In this document: positions 8,089 to 16,304 of the stretch, piece by piece
Layout of the letters: each line of letters starts with the position of its first letter
Position numbering within the stretch: position 1 is the first letter of the stretch
Source of the DNA: Micromonospora sp. C28SCA-DRY-2
GTDB taxonomy: Bacteria; Actinomycetota; Actinomycetes; Mycobacteriales; Micromonosporaceae
Assembly (NCBI RefSeq): GCF_030519475.1
Contig: NZ_JAUMKD010000003.1
Span: 248,001-312,000 of the forward strand
DNA: 64,000 nt
Reading direction: 5' to 3'
Program-made: the position numbers and the translations under genes
Notes under the pieces: model-generated
What the model was told of the DNA's origin: nothing
Databases searched by the model: none
Seen by the model: the letters and a program-made list of their open reading frames with translations, nothing else

Positions 8089-9290
8089 GACACCGCTCCC
8101 AGCAGCACGATGGCGTTGTTCCCGCCGAAGGCGAAGCCGTTGTTCTGGGCCACCCGCACCCGGGCCGGCCGGGCGTGGTTGGGGATCGGGTCCAGCCGGG
8201 CCATCGCCGGGTCCGGGTTGCTCCAGTTGATGGTGGGTGGCAGGAACCCGCGGGCGATCGCCAGGGCCGTCGCCATCACCCCGAACGCGCTGGCCGCGCC
8301 CATGGTGTGGCCGAGCATCGACTTGATCGAGCTGACCGGCGGCACCCGCCCGTCGAAGGCGTCCTCCAGCGCGGCCGCCTCGGTGGCGTCGTTGGCCGCG
8401 GTGCCGGTGCCGTGGGCGCAGATGTAGTCGACGTCGTCCGGACGGACGCCGGCGTTGCGGTGCGCCAGCCGCATGCACTCGGCGATCGAGGCGGCGTCCG
8501 GGGCGACCATGTGCCGGGCGTCGCAGTTCAGGCCGTAGCCCAGTACCTCGGCGTAGGGCGTGGCCCCCCGGGCGCGGGCGTGCTCGGCGGACTCCAGCAC
8601 CAGCATGGCGCCGCCCTCCGCGGTGATCATTCCGGAGCGGTCCCGGTCGAACGGCGCGCAGGCCTTGTCGGCCACCGCACCGAGCCGGACGAAGCCGGCG
8701 TGCGCCCAGCGGCACACCGAGTCCGCGCCGCCGGTGAGCATCACGTCCGCGTCGCCGTTGGCCACCAGGTCGTACGCGTAGCCGAGGGCGTAGTTGCTGG
8801 CCGAGCAGGCGGTGGCGAGGGTGACCGACTCCCCGGTGACGCCCAGCTCCTCGCTCACCGCGGCGGCGAGCCGCCCGGCGGGCAGCTGCTCGGCCAGCTC
8901 ACCGGGGAGCGCCGGGAAGCCGTGGTCGACGATCCGGCGGCCCATCTCCTCGGTCACCTTCGACTCGCCGCTGGTGGTGCCGACCACCACGCCGACCCGG
9001 TGCGGCGGCACCCGGTCGACGCGCAGGCCGGCGTCGCGCACGGCGAGCCGCGCCGCGGCGGCCGCGAAGAGGCTGGACCGGCCCCAGGTGGCGGTGTCGA
9101 GCCGGCGCAGGATCGGCTCCGGCTCGAACGCCCGCACCTCCCCGGCCATGGTCCGGGGGAAGCCGGCGGTGTCGAAGCTGGTGATGGCGGAGATGCCGGT
9201 GTGCCCGCCGCGCAGCCCGGATTCGAACGCCGCCGCCCCGATCCCGATGTTCGACACCGGTCCCAGGCCGGTGATCACCACCCGCTTCAT
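8085..9290 (-). CDS. Beta-ketoacyl-ACP synthase, KS-alpha (FabF-like)
   Basis: A 401-aa ketosynthase, full length for the family. It has C162 in ATACSASN, H293 in CAHGTGT, H328 in MLGHTMG and the C-terminal NNGFAFGGNNA. It performs decarboxylative Claisen condensation with malonyl-ACP. It lies 1 nt after the ACP gene and is followed by the Cys-less partner. With the ketoreductase and dehydratases just upstream, the set can make fully reduced-and-dehydrated (polyene) steps, but no enoylreductase is visible. It could in principle serve fatty acid synthesis, but its CLF partner and operon context point to specialised metabolism. Confidence 0.92.
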   Translation of the reverse strand: MKRVVITGLGPVSNIGIGAAAFESGLRGGHTGISAITSFDTAGFPRTMAGEVRAFEPEPILRRLDTATWGRSSLFAAAAARLAVRDAGLRVDRVPPHRVGVVVGTTSGESKVTEEMGRRIVDHGFPALPGELAEQLPAGRLAAAVSEELGVTGESVTLATACSASNYALGYAYDLVANGDADVMLTGGADSVCRWAHAGFVRLGAVADKACAPFDRDRSGMITAEGGAMLVLESAEHARARGATPYAEVLGYGLNCDARHMVAPDAASIAECMRLAHRNAGVRPDDVDYICAHGTGTAANDATEAAALEDAFDGRVPPVSSIKSMLGHTMGAASAFGVMATALAIARGFLPPTINWSNPDPAMARLDPIPNHARPARVRVAQNNGFAFGGNNAIVLLGAVS

Positions 9291-9291
9291 G

Positions 9292-9549
9292 TCACGATTC
9301 AGACCAGCCGGCGTAGCCGGCCGTCACCGCGTACACGGCCTTGAGGTTCTGCATGTTCGCCAGCTCCTGCTGCGGAATCTCGATCTTGTACTTCTTCTCG
9401 ATCCGGGCGAGCATCTCGATCGCCCGCAACGAGTCCGCCTCGTACTCCTCCTGGAAGTCCCCGGTGTCGGTCAGCTCCTCCGGCTCGACCTCCAGGACCT
9501 CCGCGACGAGTTCCCTCAGCTCCGCCAGACGCGTGTCGCCGTCAGCCAT
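9292..9549 (-). CDS. Acyl carrier protein (ACP 1)
   Basis: An 85-aa carrier protein. The phosphopantetheine serine is S40 in EADSLRAIEML, and the four-helix pattern is normal. It carries the growing chain for the adjacent KS/CLF, ketoreductase and dehydratases. I chose ATG 9549. A TTG at 9555 would add two residues and sits at a more usual distance from the GGAGGGAG ribosome-binding site, so the exact start is uncertain. A 30-nt gap separates it from the dehydratase gene. The C-terminal third (KKYKIEIPQQELANMQNLK) is unusually Lys/Gln/Asn-rich beside its neighbours. Confidence 0.92.
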   Translation of the reverse strand: MADGDTRLAELRELVAEVLEVEPEELTDTGDFQEEYEADSLRAIEMLARIEKKYKIEIPQQELANMQNLKAVYAVTAGYAGWSES

Positions 9550-9579
9550 GGTCAACTGCTCCCTCCGATCGGTTGGTGG

Positions 9580-10062
9580 TCACGTGCCGTCGGGCCGTGC
9601 CGGTAGGGCGGTGCGCGGCCGGACGACCGCGGTGAGCGAGCCGTAGGTCGCGATCGGGCGCGAGCCCACGCTGCTGCGGCCGGTGACGAACGCGGCGCCG
9701 TCGCTGCGGTGCTCCAGCTCGACGACGTGGCGGACCACGTCGCCCGGGTACGCCCGCCCGACGAACGCGCAGTCCCGGGCCGCGGCCAGCATCAGCACCT
9801 CGTCCGGCCGGGTGCCGCCGGCGCTGTGCAGCCAGAGCACCGCCGCCGCCTGGCCGAACGACTCCAGCAGCAGGCAGGACGGGTAGGCGTACGCCTCGAC
9901 GCCGTCTGCCGGGTCGAGCCCGGCGTAGCACGGCTCGATCCCGGAGACGGTCTTGACCGCGGTCAGCCCCACCCCGGGGCGCAGCTCCTCGACCCGGTCG
10001 AGCAGCAGCATGCCGGGCCCGTGCGGCAGCGTCCGGCGCAGCTGGGGGAAGTCGAGCCTCAC
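9580..10062 (-). CDS. FabA/FabZ-like beta-hydroxyacyl-ACP dehydratase (1)
   Basis: A 160-aa hot-dog protein. It carries the catalytic histidine in LPHGPGMLLLDRV and an acidic residue in CLLLESFGQAA, the arrangement of 3-hydroxyacyl-ACP dehydratases. It should remove water from beta-hydroxyacyl intermediates to give trans or cis double bonds. I prefer GTG 10062, which overlaps the preceding gene by GTGA as at most junctions here. A GTG at 10077 would add five residues and also fits. It probably acts with the second dehydratase, either as a heterodimer or on a different chain length. Confidence 0.82.
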   Translation of the reverse strand: MRLDFPQLRRTLPHGPGMLLLDRVEELRPGVGLTAVKTVSGIEPCYAGLDPADGVEAYAYPSCLLLESFGQAAAVLWLHSAGGTRPDEVLMLAAARDCAFVGRAYPGDVVRHVVELEHRSDGAAFVTGRSSVGSRPIATYGSLTAVVRPRTALPARPDGT

Positions 10063-10469
10063 CCCGACCACCCGCACTCCACCGTCGCGGTGGCCACCCG
10101 CACCCCGTCGCCGCGCCGGCAGTCGGCGCGCACCAGCACCGGGTGCGGTGGCGACACCTCGGTCGCCTCGGCGAGCACCCGCAGCAGGTCGCCGCGGCGC
10201 AACGGCACCAGGAAGCGCAGCGACCGCACGGTGCCCAGCCGCAGCCGGTGCCCGTCCGGCTCGCCGAACGCCCCGGCCGCGGCCTGCACCACCGCCTCCA
10301 GCACGAACACGCCGGGGAAGATGGTCAGCCCGGGAAAGTGGTCCGGCAGGTAGGGGCCGTCGCCGCGGACCCGCAGCTCGCCGGTGATCCGCCGGACGTC
10401 GCCGTCCACGATGGCGGTCACCCGGTCACAGGCGACCAGCGGCCGGACGGCGTCGAGGAGGTCGGTCAC
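10059..10469 (-). CDS. FabZ-like dehydratase (2)
   Basis: A 136-aa hot-dog protein with the FabZ signature [20 protein letters not shown]. The His and the Glu in that stretch form the active site. It is next to dehydratase 1, with which it shares a 4-bp overlap, and next to the ketoreductase. Paired small dehydratases of unequal sequence are typical of reducing type II PKS systems, where they form heterodimers. It could be the inactive structural partner or the active subunit, because both carry a plausible His/acid pair. GTG 10469 overlaps the ketoreductase stop. Confidence 0.82.
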   Translation of the reverse strand: MTDLLDAVRPLVACDRVTAIVDGDVRRITGELRVRGDGPYLPDHFPGLTIFPGVFVLEAVVQAAAGAFGEPDGHRLRLGTVRSLRFLVPLRRGDLLRVLAEATEVSPPHPVLVRADCRRGDGVRVATATVECGWSG

Positions 10470-11233
10470 AGCACGATCCCCCCGTCCACCTGGAACACCT
10501 GGCCGGTGATGTAGGAGGCGTCGTCGGAGAGCAGGAAGGCGACCAGCCCGGCGACGTCGTCGGGGGTGCCGAAGCGGCGCAGCGGGATCGACTCGCGGGC
10601 CTTGGCCCGCAACCGGTCGGGCAGCCCGGCGGTCATCTCGGTCTCGATGAAACCCGGGGCCACCACGTTGGCGCGCAGGCCGTAGGGGGCGATCTCCTTG
10701 GCCAGCGACCGGGTCAGCCCGATGATGCCGGCCTTGGCGGCGGCGTAGTTGGACTGCCCGGCGTGCCCGTACACGCCGGCCACCGAGGAGATGTTCACCA
10801 TCGCCCCCCGGCGCCGCTTGAGGAACCGGTAGCCGACCGTGCGGCAGACGTTCCAGGTGCCGGTGAGGTTGGTGCGCAGCACGGCGTCCCAGTCCCGCTC
10901 GGCCATCAGCACGGTGGTGGCGTCGCGGGTGATGCCGGCGTTGTTGACCACCGCGGTCAGCGGCCCGAGCCGTTCCTCGGCCTCGGTCACCAGCGTGGTC
11001 ACCGCGGCCAGGTCGCCCACGTCGCAGGCGGCGAAATGGGTCCGGACGCCGAGGTCGGCGACGGCCTTCTCGGTCTGCGCCGCGTCGTCGGCCCGGCCGG
11101 CGTAGCAGCCCGTGACGTCGAAGCCGGCCGCGGCCAGGCGCAGCGCGACCGACCGGCCGATGCCCCGGGACGCCCCGGTGACCAGCACGTGCCCGCTCAC
11201 GCCGGCACCGCGCCCGCTGATCCGCTCGCTCAT
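10466..11233 (-). CDS. 3-oxoacyl-ACP reductase (FabG-like ketoreductase)
   Basis: A 255-aa classical short-chain dehydrogenase. It has TGASRGIG for NADPH binding, NNAG, and the Ser-Tyr-Lys set in [21 protein letters not shown]. The C-terminal half ends [11 protein letters not shown], which is typical of FabG. It reduces beta-ketoacyl-ACP to beta-hydroxyacyl-ACP for the two dehydratases encoded next. ATG 11233 overlaps the stop of the methyltransferase gene (ATGA). The N-terminus has about ten extra Gly/Arg-rich residues before the Rossmann strand, so an internal start closer to [10 protein letters not shown] is possible. Confidence 0.92.
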   Translation of the reverse strand: MSERISGRGAGVSGHVLVTGASRGIGRSVALRLAAAGFDVTGCYAGRADDAAQTEKAVADLGVRTHFAACDVGDLAAVTTLVTEAEERLGPLTAVVNNAGITRDATTVLMAERDWDAVLRTNLTGTWNVCRTVGYRFLKRRRGAMVNISSVAGVYGHAGQSNYAAAKAGIIGLTRSLAKEIAPYGLRANVVAPGFIETEMTAGLPDRLRAKARESIPLRRFGTPDDVAGLVAFLLSDDASYITGQVFQVDGGIVL

Positions 11234-12246
11234 GCCGGCCCTCCGCTCCGCTGCGTGCCGGCCGTCTCCACCACGGAGAACCCGCAGGGCAGCCGGCGTA
11301 CGGTGGGCGCACCCAGGCCGGCCTTGGCGGCCAGCGCCGCGAAGCCCGCCTCGGTGCGCTGGCGACCGCCGAACAGGACCAGCATCTTCAGGTCCATTGC
11401 CCGGCCGGTGCGGTCGTCGTCGGCGGGCACCTCCTCGACCACGAGCACCCGGCCGGCCGGCCCGGCCGCCGCGGCGCACCGGCCGAGGATCTCCCGCGCG
11501 GTCTCGTCGTCCCAGTTGTGCAGGATGTCGAAGAGCAGGTAGGCGTCGCCGCCGGCGGGCACCCCGGACAGGAAGCTCCCGCCGACGACGTCGCACCGGT
11601 CGGCCAGCCCGGCCTCGGCCAGCCGCCGGCGGGCCTGCTCGGCCACCGGCGGCCGGTCCAGCAGGGTGCCGCGCAGGTGCGGGTGGGCCTCCAGCAGGGC
11701 GCCCAGGGTGCGGCCCACGCCGCCGCCGACGTCCACCACGTGCCGCGCCCCGGCCCAGTCCAGCGCGGCGAGGTCCGGCACCACCCGGGCGGACTTGGCG
11801 GCCATCAGCTCGTCGAAGGAGGCGGCCCGGGCCGGGTCGGCGGCCAGGTCGTCCCAGAACGGCCGGTCGAACACCGCCGGGTAGCCCGCCCCGCCGGTGC
11901 GTACCGCGTGCAGCAGCCCGGCCAGCGCCAGGTCCATCCGGCCGCCGGCGCCGTCCAGGTCGAGCCACTGCCGCAGGTCGCCGGCGCTCCGCCCGGTGAG
12001 CATCCGGCCGGCCGGGGTGAGCGCGAACCGGTCCGGCGTGGCCTCCCGGTAGAGGCCCAGCGAGCAGAGGTAGCGCAGCAGCCGGCCGAGCGCGTCGGCG
12101 TCCGCGCCGGTGGCCAGGGCCAGCTCGCCGGCCGACCGGGCACCGTCGCCGAGGTGGTCGGAGAGGCGCAGGGTGGCGGCCACCCGGATGGCGAACGGCG
12201 GAAGCATCTCCAGCATCGAGGAGATGTCGCCGCGGCGGAGCGTCAT
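11230..12246 (-). CDS. SAM-dependent O-methyltransferase
   Basis: A 338-aa methyltransferase of the plant caffeate/actinomycete polyketide type. An N-terminal winged-helix dimerisation region (about 1-95) precedes the Rossmann core. SAM motif I is [12 protein letters not shown], and the presumed catalytic histidine lies in [11 protein letters not shown]. These enzymes methylate phenol or enol oxygens, less often N or C. Its position between the carbamoyltransferase and PKS genes marks it as a tailoring step. ATG 12246 overlaps the upstream stop. The reaction type (O-) is inferred from the family. Confidence 0.87.
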   Translation of the reverse strand: MTLRRGDISSMLEMLPPFAIRVAATLRLSDHLGDGARSAGELALATGADADALGRLLRYLCSLGLYREATPDRFALTPAGRMLTGRSAGDLRQWLDLDGAGGRMDLALAGLLHAVRTGGAGYPAVFDRPFWDDLAADPARAASFDELMAAKSARVVPDLAALDWAGARHVVDVGGGVGRTLGALLEAHPHLRGTLLDRPPVAEQARRRLAEAGLADRCDVVGGSFLSGVPAGGDAYLLFDILHNWDDETAREILGRCAAAAGPAGRVLVVEEVPADDDRTGRAMDLKMLVLFGGRQRTEAGFAALAAKAGLGAPTVRRLPCGFSVVETAGTQRSGGPA

Positions 12247-13970
12247 GCCGGCCCCGACCCGGCGCCGGCGTCCCCGCTGGAGTAGAGCCGCCCGTCGCAC
12301 CAGACGTACCGGACCCCGCCCCACTTGATCGCCGAGAAGGCGTCCGGGAAGAAGCCCCGGCCGGGCAGGTTCGCGCTGGTGTTGCAGAGCACCGGCACCC
12401 CGCTGCGCGCGTGGTACGCGGTGAGCAGCCGGAACAGCAGCGGATGGTCGGGCCCCACGGTCTGCAACCGGGCGCTGCCGTCGGCGTGCACGATCGCCGG
12501 CACCCGGTCCCGCCAGCCGGGGCGCACCTGGTGCTCGAAGAGCATGTACGGGTCGGGGGTGCCCGGGTCGAACACCTCGGGCGCCCGGTCGACCAGGCAG
12601 ATCGGCGCCACCGGCCGGTACGCCTCGCGCAGCTTGATCCGGTTGAGCCGGTCCTGCATCCCCGGATCGTCGGCCGGGGCGATGATGCTGCGGTGCCCCA
12701 GCGCCCGCGGCCCGAGCTCGGCGCGGCCGTGCAGCACCACCACCGGTTCCCGCTCGCGGTGCAGCAGCTCGGCGACCTCCTCGATCTCGCACGGCCGGAA
12801 GGTCCAGCCCGCCGGCGGGGCGTCGCCGTAGCCGACCGCCGGCCCGGCGAAGACCGACCAGGTCAGCGCGGAGGTGCCGGTCCGCCGGATCAGCTCGGCG
12901 CAGGCCGCGCCGATGGCCGAGCCGGCGTCGTTGGGGAACGGCGGCACCCAGACGTCGGAGAACATCCCGCTGGCCCGGATCGCCGCGTTCCACTTGATGT
13001 TCAGCGCGCAGCCGCCGGAGAGGCAGAGCGGTTCGCCGGCGGCGGCGTACCGGGCGGCCGGGCCGTCGCGCAGGCCGGCCAGCAGCAGCCGCAGCAGGTG
13101 CTCCTGGAAGCTGGCCAGCACTGCCGCGTCGGAGAGCCCCATCGGTGCCAGCTGGCGCAGCACCTGGGCGCTCCAGATGAAGCCGCGGGTCACCTCGATC
13201 GGCAGCAGCCGCCGGGTCTGCTCGGCCATCACCGCGATCGCCGCCTCGTCCGGTTCGGCCAGCGCCGCGTACGCCATCGCCTTGCCGGAGATGGGCAGCA
13301 GCGCCTCCAGTTGGGCGAAGTCGCCCAGCCCGCCGAGCGAGCGGCGCTGCTCCGCGGAGACCCGGAACGGGGCGAAGTGCGAGGCGAAGACCGGATAGAG
13401 CGCGCCGGCGATGCCGAGCACCGGCCCCAGCGCGGTCAGCGACCGGGCCGCCGGGTCGAACCGGTAGAGCGCCGCCGGCATCCCGCCGTCCCAGACCAGG
13501 ATCAGCGCGGGCTGCCCGGCCCGGGCGTACGGGCTGGTGCAGTAGCTGGCCAGCGCGTGGTCGGTGGCGTGCGGGTAGCTGGTGTGCGGCAGGTCCCGGC
13601 CGCCCACCGACAGCCCGGCGCCGGTGATCCCGGTGAGCGCCTCCGGGTTCTCCCCCGACCCACCGAGCACCGCGTAGCCGGCCAGGTCGAGGGTGACCGC
13701 CGAGCCGTCCTCGCGGACCACCTCGGCGCCGGCCCGGCCGTCGCGCGACTGCACCCAGCCGTCCACGCTGACCGCCGCCAGGTCGGCCACGTCGACGTCG
13801 TGCAGCGCGAGTTGGTGGGCGACGTCGGCGAGGTCGGACAGGTGCGCGTGGCGGCGCCGGTTGTCGATCTTCTCCGCCTCGACGGAGAAGAGCAGCCGGT
13901 CACCGTCGATCGCCGCCACCGCGCCGTCGTGGGTCACCTTCAGGCCGCAGATCACCTGTCGACCGGTCAC
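12243..13970 (-). CDS. O-carbamoyltransferase (NodU/CmcH family), copy 1
   Basis: A 575-aa enzyme of the carbamoyl-phosphate-dependent O-carbamoyltransferase family (TobZ, NovN, CmcH). The N-terminal Kae1-like domain starts [12 protein letters not shown]. The centre has [11 protein letters not shown], and the YrdC-like C-terminal part has [14 protein letters not shown] and YRPVAPICL. It should move a carbamoyl group from carbamoyl phosphate, through carbamoyl-AMP, to a hydroxyl. GTG 13970 is preferred because the resulting N-terminus ([11 protein letters not shown]) aligns with the paralogue's MTGTAVICGLK. GTG 13988 is also open. The paralogue at 14381 is clearly similar over its whole length, so the pair looks like an ancient duplication. 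Confidence 0.9.
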   Translation of the reverse strand: MTGRQVICGLKVTHDGAVAAIDGDRLLFSVEAEKIDNRRRHAHLSDLADVAHQLALHDVDVADLAAVSVDGWVQSRDGRAGAEVVREDGSAVTLDLAGYAVLGGSGENPEALTGITGAGLSVGGRDLPHTSYPHATDHALASYCTSPYARAGQPALILVWDGGMPAALYRFDPAARSLTALGPVLGIAGALYPVFASHFAPFRVSAEQRRSLGGLGDFAQLEALLPISGKAMAYAALAEPDEAAIAVMAEQTRRLLPIEVTRGFIWSAQVLRQLAPMGLSDAAVLASFQEHLLRLLLAGLRDGPAARYAAAGEPLCLSGGCALNIKWNAAIRASGMFSDVWVPPFPNDAGSAIGAACAELIRRTGTSALTWSVFAGPAVGYGDAPPAGWTFRPCEIEEVAELLHREREPVVVLHGRAELGPRALGHRSIIAPADDPGMQDRLNRIKLREAYRPVAPICLVDRAPEVFDPGTPDPYMLFEHQVRPGWRDRVPAIVHADGSARLQTVGPDHPLLFRLLTAYHARSGVPVLCNTSANLPGRGFFPDAFSAIKWGGVRYVWCDGRLYSSGDAGAGSGPA

Positions 13971-14008
13971 GCCTACCACCACCCCCACCCGCCGCCGGTG
14001 CGGCGCTC

Positions 14009-14024
14009 GGCGTCGTACGACGCC
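14009..14024. promoter_or_regulatory. Perfect 16-bp palindrome, candidate operator
   Basis: The 16-bp self-complementary sequence GGCGTCGTACGACGCC lies in the 80-bp gap between ACP 2 and carbamoyltransferase 1. This is one of the few untranslated gaps of the operon and its right side is locally AT-richer (acaattaacc). A symmetric site this size fits a dimeric regulator or a short hairpin. The binding protein is unknown. Confidence 0.35.
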
Positions 14025-14050
14025 CCGACGACAATTAACCGTGGAATTGA

Positions 14051-14332
14051 TCAGGCGGCCGACGGATTGCCATTCTTGGCATCCATCTGGCGCAACACAT
14101 AGTCCTCGATGTCCTTGATGGACCGGATGTTGCGCGCATTTTCCTCGTCGATGGGCGGCAGGTCGAACTCGTCCTCGAGCGCGAATGCGAGTTCGAGGAG
14201 AGCCAGGCTGTGGTACTCGAGATCCTCGACCAGCAGGGCCTCGTCGGTGACCTCAGGCTGCGGGTTCGGCGCCAGGTCCAGGATGATGTCCCGGAGCTGG
14301 GTTCTGACTTCTGATTCCGTTCGAGTCGGCAC
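14051..14332 (-). CDS. Acyl carrier protein (ACP 2), between two carbamoyltransferases
   Basis: A 93-aa carrier protein with S42 in EYHSLALLELAF as the expected phosphopantetheine site. Histidine precedes the serine instead of the usual Asp. The following helix and the FDLPPID turn are normal. Its DNA is clearly less GC-rich than its neighbours, and it has a GTG start at 14332 with no strong ribosome-binding site. It lies between two O-carbamoyltransferase genes, which invites the idea that a carrier-bound intermediate is carbamoylated. Alternatively it may be the second ACP for the second KS pair. The carrier assignment is firm, its cargo is not. Confidence 0.88.
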   Translation of the reverse strand: MPTRTESEVRTQLRDIILDLAPNPQPEVTDEALLVEDLEYHSLALLELAFALEDEFDLPPIDEENARNIRSIKDIEDYVLRQMDAKNGNPSAA

Positions 14333-14380
14333 GTCGAGGACGTTAGTTCGGCCCCCGCGGATGCGGAAGTGCGCGCGTAT

Positions 14381-16084
14381 TCAGTTGCACAGCGAAGTGT
14401 CACCGCGGGTGTAGAGAATTCCCTCCGACCAGACGTACCGGGTCCGGCCCCAGGCCATGGCCGAGCCGGGGTCGGGGAAGAAACCCTTGCCCGGGTGGTT
14501 GGCGCTGGTGTTGCAGAGCACCGGGACGCCGCTGAGCCGGTGGTAGGCGCGCAGCAGCTCGTAGGTCGGGCTGTTGGTCGGGTCCACGGTCTGCAACCGG
14601 GCGCTGCCGTCCACGTGCACGATCGCCGGCACCCGGTCCACCCACTCCGGACGGACGTCGTGGGCGAAGAGCATGTACGGGTCGCGGGTGCCGGGCGCGA
14701 ACACCTCGGCGGCGTGCTCCTCCAGGCAGATCGGGGCCACCGGCCGGTACCCCTCCCGGTGCTTGAGCCGGTTCAGGGTGTCCCGCATGGCCGCGTTCAC
14801 CGCCGGGGCGATGATGCTGCGGTGGCCCAGCGCCCGCGGGCCGAGCTCGGCCCGGCCGCTGACCACCACCACCGGTTCGTTCTCCCGGTGCAGCAGCTCG
14901 GCCAGGCCGGCGATGTCACAGGGCCGCGCCGACCAGCCGGCCGGGACCACCCCGTCCCAGCGGATGCCCGGCCCGGCGAACGCGGACCAGCGCACCGCTG
15001 AGCGGCCGGTGACCCGGACCATCTCGGCGCAGGCGGTGCCGATCGCGGAGCCCGCGTCGTTGGGGAACGGCGGCACCCACACCTCGTCGAAGAGGCCGCT
15101 GGCGCGCAGCCCGGCGTTCCAGGTGATGTTCAGGTGGCAGCCGCCGGAGAGGCAGAGCGGCAGGCCGGCCAGCTCCGGGGCGTCGCGCAGCGCGGCGCGC
15201 ACCCCGGCCAGCAGCACCCGGAACAGGTACTCCTGGAACGAGGAGATCACCGTGGCGTCGGGCAGGCCGGAGCCGTCCAGCCGGCGCAGCACCTCCCGGG
15301 TCCAGCCGTACATCCGCAGGTGGGTGTCCGCCGGCGGCAGGTCGGCGGTGACCCGCTCCATCACCGCGATGGCGTCCTCGTCCGGCTTGCCGAGCGCGGC
15401 GTACGCCATCGCCTTGCCGGAGACCGGGAAGAGCGCCTCCATGCCGAACATCCGGTCCGGGTCGGGGCTGCGCCGGTCCACCCGGAAGGGCGGGAAGTGC
15501 GAGGCGAAGATCGGATAGAGCCCGCCCGAGGCGGGGCCGACCCAGCCGACCCGGCGCAGCTTTCCGCCGCGCGGGTCGTACCGGTAGAGGAAGGGCGGCA
15601 TCCCGCCGTCCCAGACCACCACCAGCGCCGGCCGGTCCCGCTCGGCGAAGGGCGAGGTGCAGTAGCTGGCGAACAGGTGGCCGGCGGAGTGGGTGTAGCT
15701 GGCGAACCCGCCGGGCATCGGGTGCAGCGGCAGGCCGTCGCCGTGCACCGGCGCCACCGGCTCCGCCGCCCCGCCGGGCTCGTCGGAGTACCCGGCGACC
15801 GCCAGCGGGTGCGCCCGGCCGTCCGGGCCGCGCAGCCGCACGTACGACGAGCCGTCCACCCGGGGCGTCCACCCGTCCACCGCGACGTGCGTGACCTCGG
15901 CCGGGTCGACGCCGCTGGCCCGCAGCTCGTCGAGGATCTGACCGGCGTCGGTCAGCCCGCTGTGGCGGGGTGAGTTGGCGATCTTCTCCGCCTCGGTGGA
16001 GAAGAGCAGGCGCCCGTCGGTGATCACCGCGACGGCGCCGTCGTGGGTCAGCTTGAGTCCGCAGATGACTGCCGTACCGGTCAT
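14381..16084 (-). CDS. O-carbamoyltransferase (NodU/CmcH family), copy 2
   Basis: A 567-aa paralogue of the 12243 gene with the same landmarks: [37 protein letters not shown] and YRPVAPICL. It uses carbamoyl phosphate and ATP to carbamoylate a hydroxyl group. ATG 16084 opens the long minus-strand operon and faces the AMP-ligase gene across a 220-bp divergent promoter region. Two intact copies mean either two carbamates on the product or different timing, for example on a free and a carrier-bound substrate. No key motif is missing in either copy. Confidence 0.92.
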   Translation of the reverse strand: MTGTAVICGLKLTHDGAVAVITDGRLLFSTEAEKIANSPRHSGLTDAGQILDELRASGVDPAEVTHVAVDGWTPRVDGSSYVRLRGPDGRAHPLAVAGYSDEPGGAAEPVAPVHGDGLPLHPMPGGFASYTHSAGHLFASYCTSPFAERDRPALVVVWDGGMPPFLYRYDPRGGKLRRVGWVGPASGGLYPIFASHFPPFRVDRRSPDPDRMFGMEALFPVSGKAMAYAALGKPDEDAIAVMERVTADLPPADTHLRMYGWTREVLRRLDGSGLPDATVISSFQEYLFRVLLAGVRAALRDAPELAGLPLCLSGGCHLNITWNAGLRASGLFDEVWVPPFPNDAGSAIGTACAEMVRVTGRSAVRWSAFAGPGIRWDGVVPAGWSARPCDIAGLAELLHRENEPVVVVSGRAELGPRALGHRSIIAPAVNAAMRDTLNRLKHREGYRPVAPICLEEHAAEVFAPGTRDPYMLFAHDVRPEWVDRVPAIVHVDGSARLQTVDPTNSPTYELLRAYHRLSGVPVLCNTSANHPGKGFFPDPGSAMAWGRTRYVWSEGILYTRGDTSLCN

Positions 16085-16154
16085 GTCGATGCCTTCCGCC
16101 GCGTGGCTGGGAGTGCCGTTCCTCCCCGGTGCCGCGGCGCCCGGCCCGCCGGTT

Positions 16155-16183
16155 GTTCAAGTGGGCAGTGTCCGCACTCGCTC
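16155..16183. promoter_or_regulatory. Candidate StrR/NovG-type operator in divergent promoter region
   Basis: GTTCAAGTG, an 11-nt spacer and CACTCGCTC form an imperfect inverted repeat. The StrR-family consensus I remember is GTTCRACTG-N11-CRGTYGAAC. The left half matches 8 of 9, the right half 6 of 9, and the spacer is exactly 11. It sits between the divergent starts at 16084 and 16305, where the StrR-like protein encoded at 39738 would be expected to act. It was found by eye, so chance is not excluded. Confidence 0.4.
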
Positions 16184-16304
16184 ACCCCGCCCCGCGACGG
16201 GGCGCTGGTCACCGGGCGCGGGTCGCGTCCAGGTGCCACGCAGCCGGAGCGGTGTCATCCTGACCCGCCTGGCCGGCCGCCGACAACGGCCGCAAGATAC
16301 CGCC

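Noticed and set aside
8085..11233. Housekeeping fatty-acid synthase genes
   Set aside because: The presence of a Cys-less CLF, two KS pairs, no enoylreductase, no malonyl transferase and coupling to tailoring genes argues for a specialised PKS.
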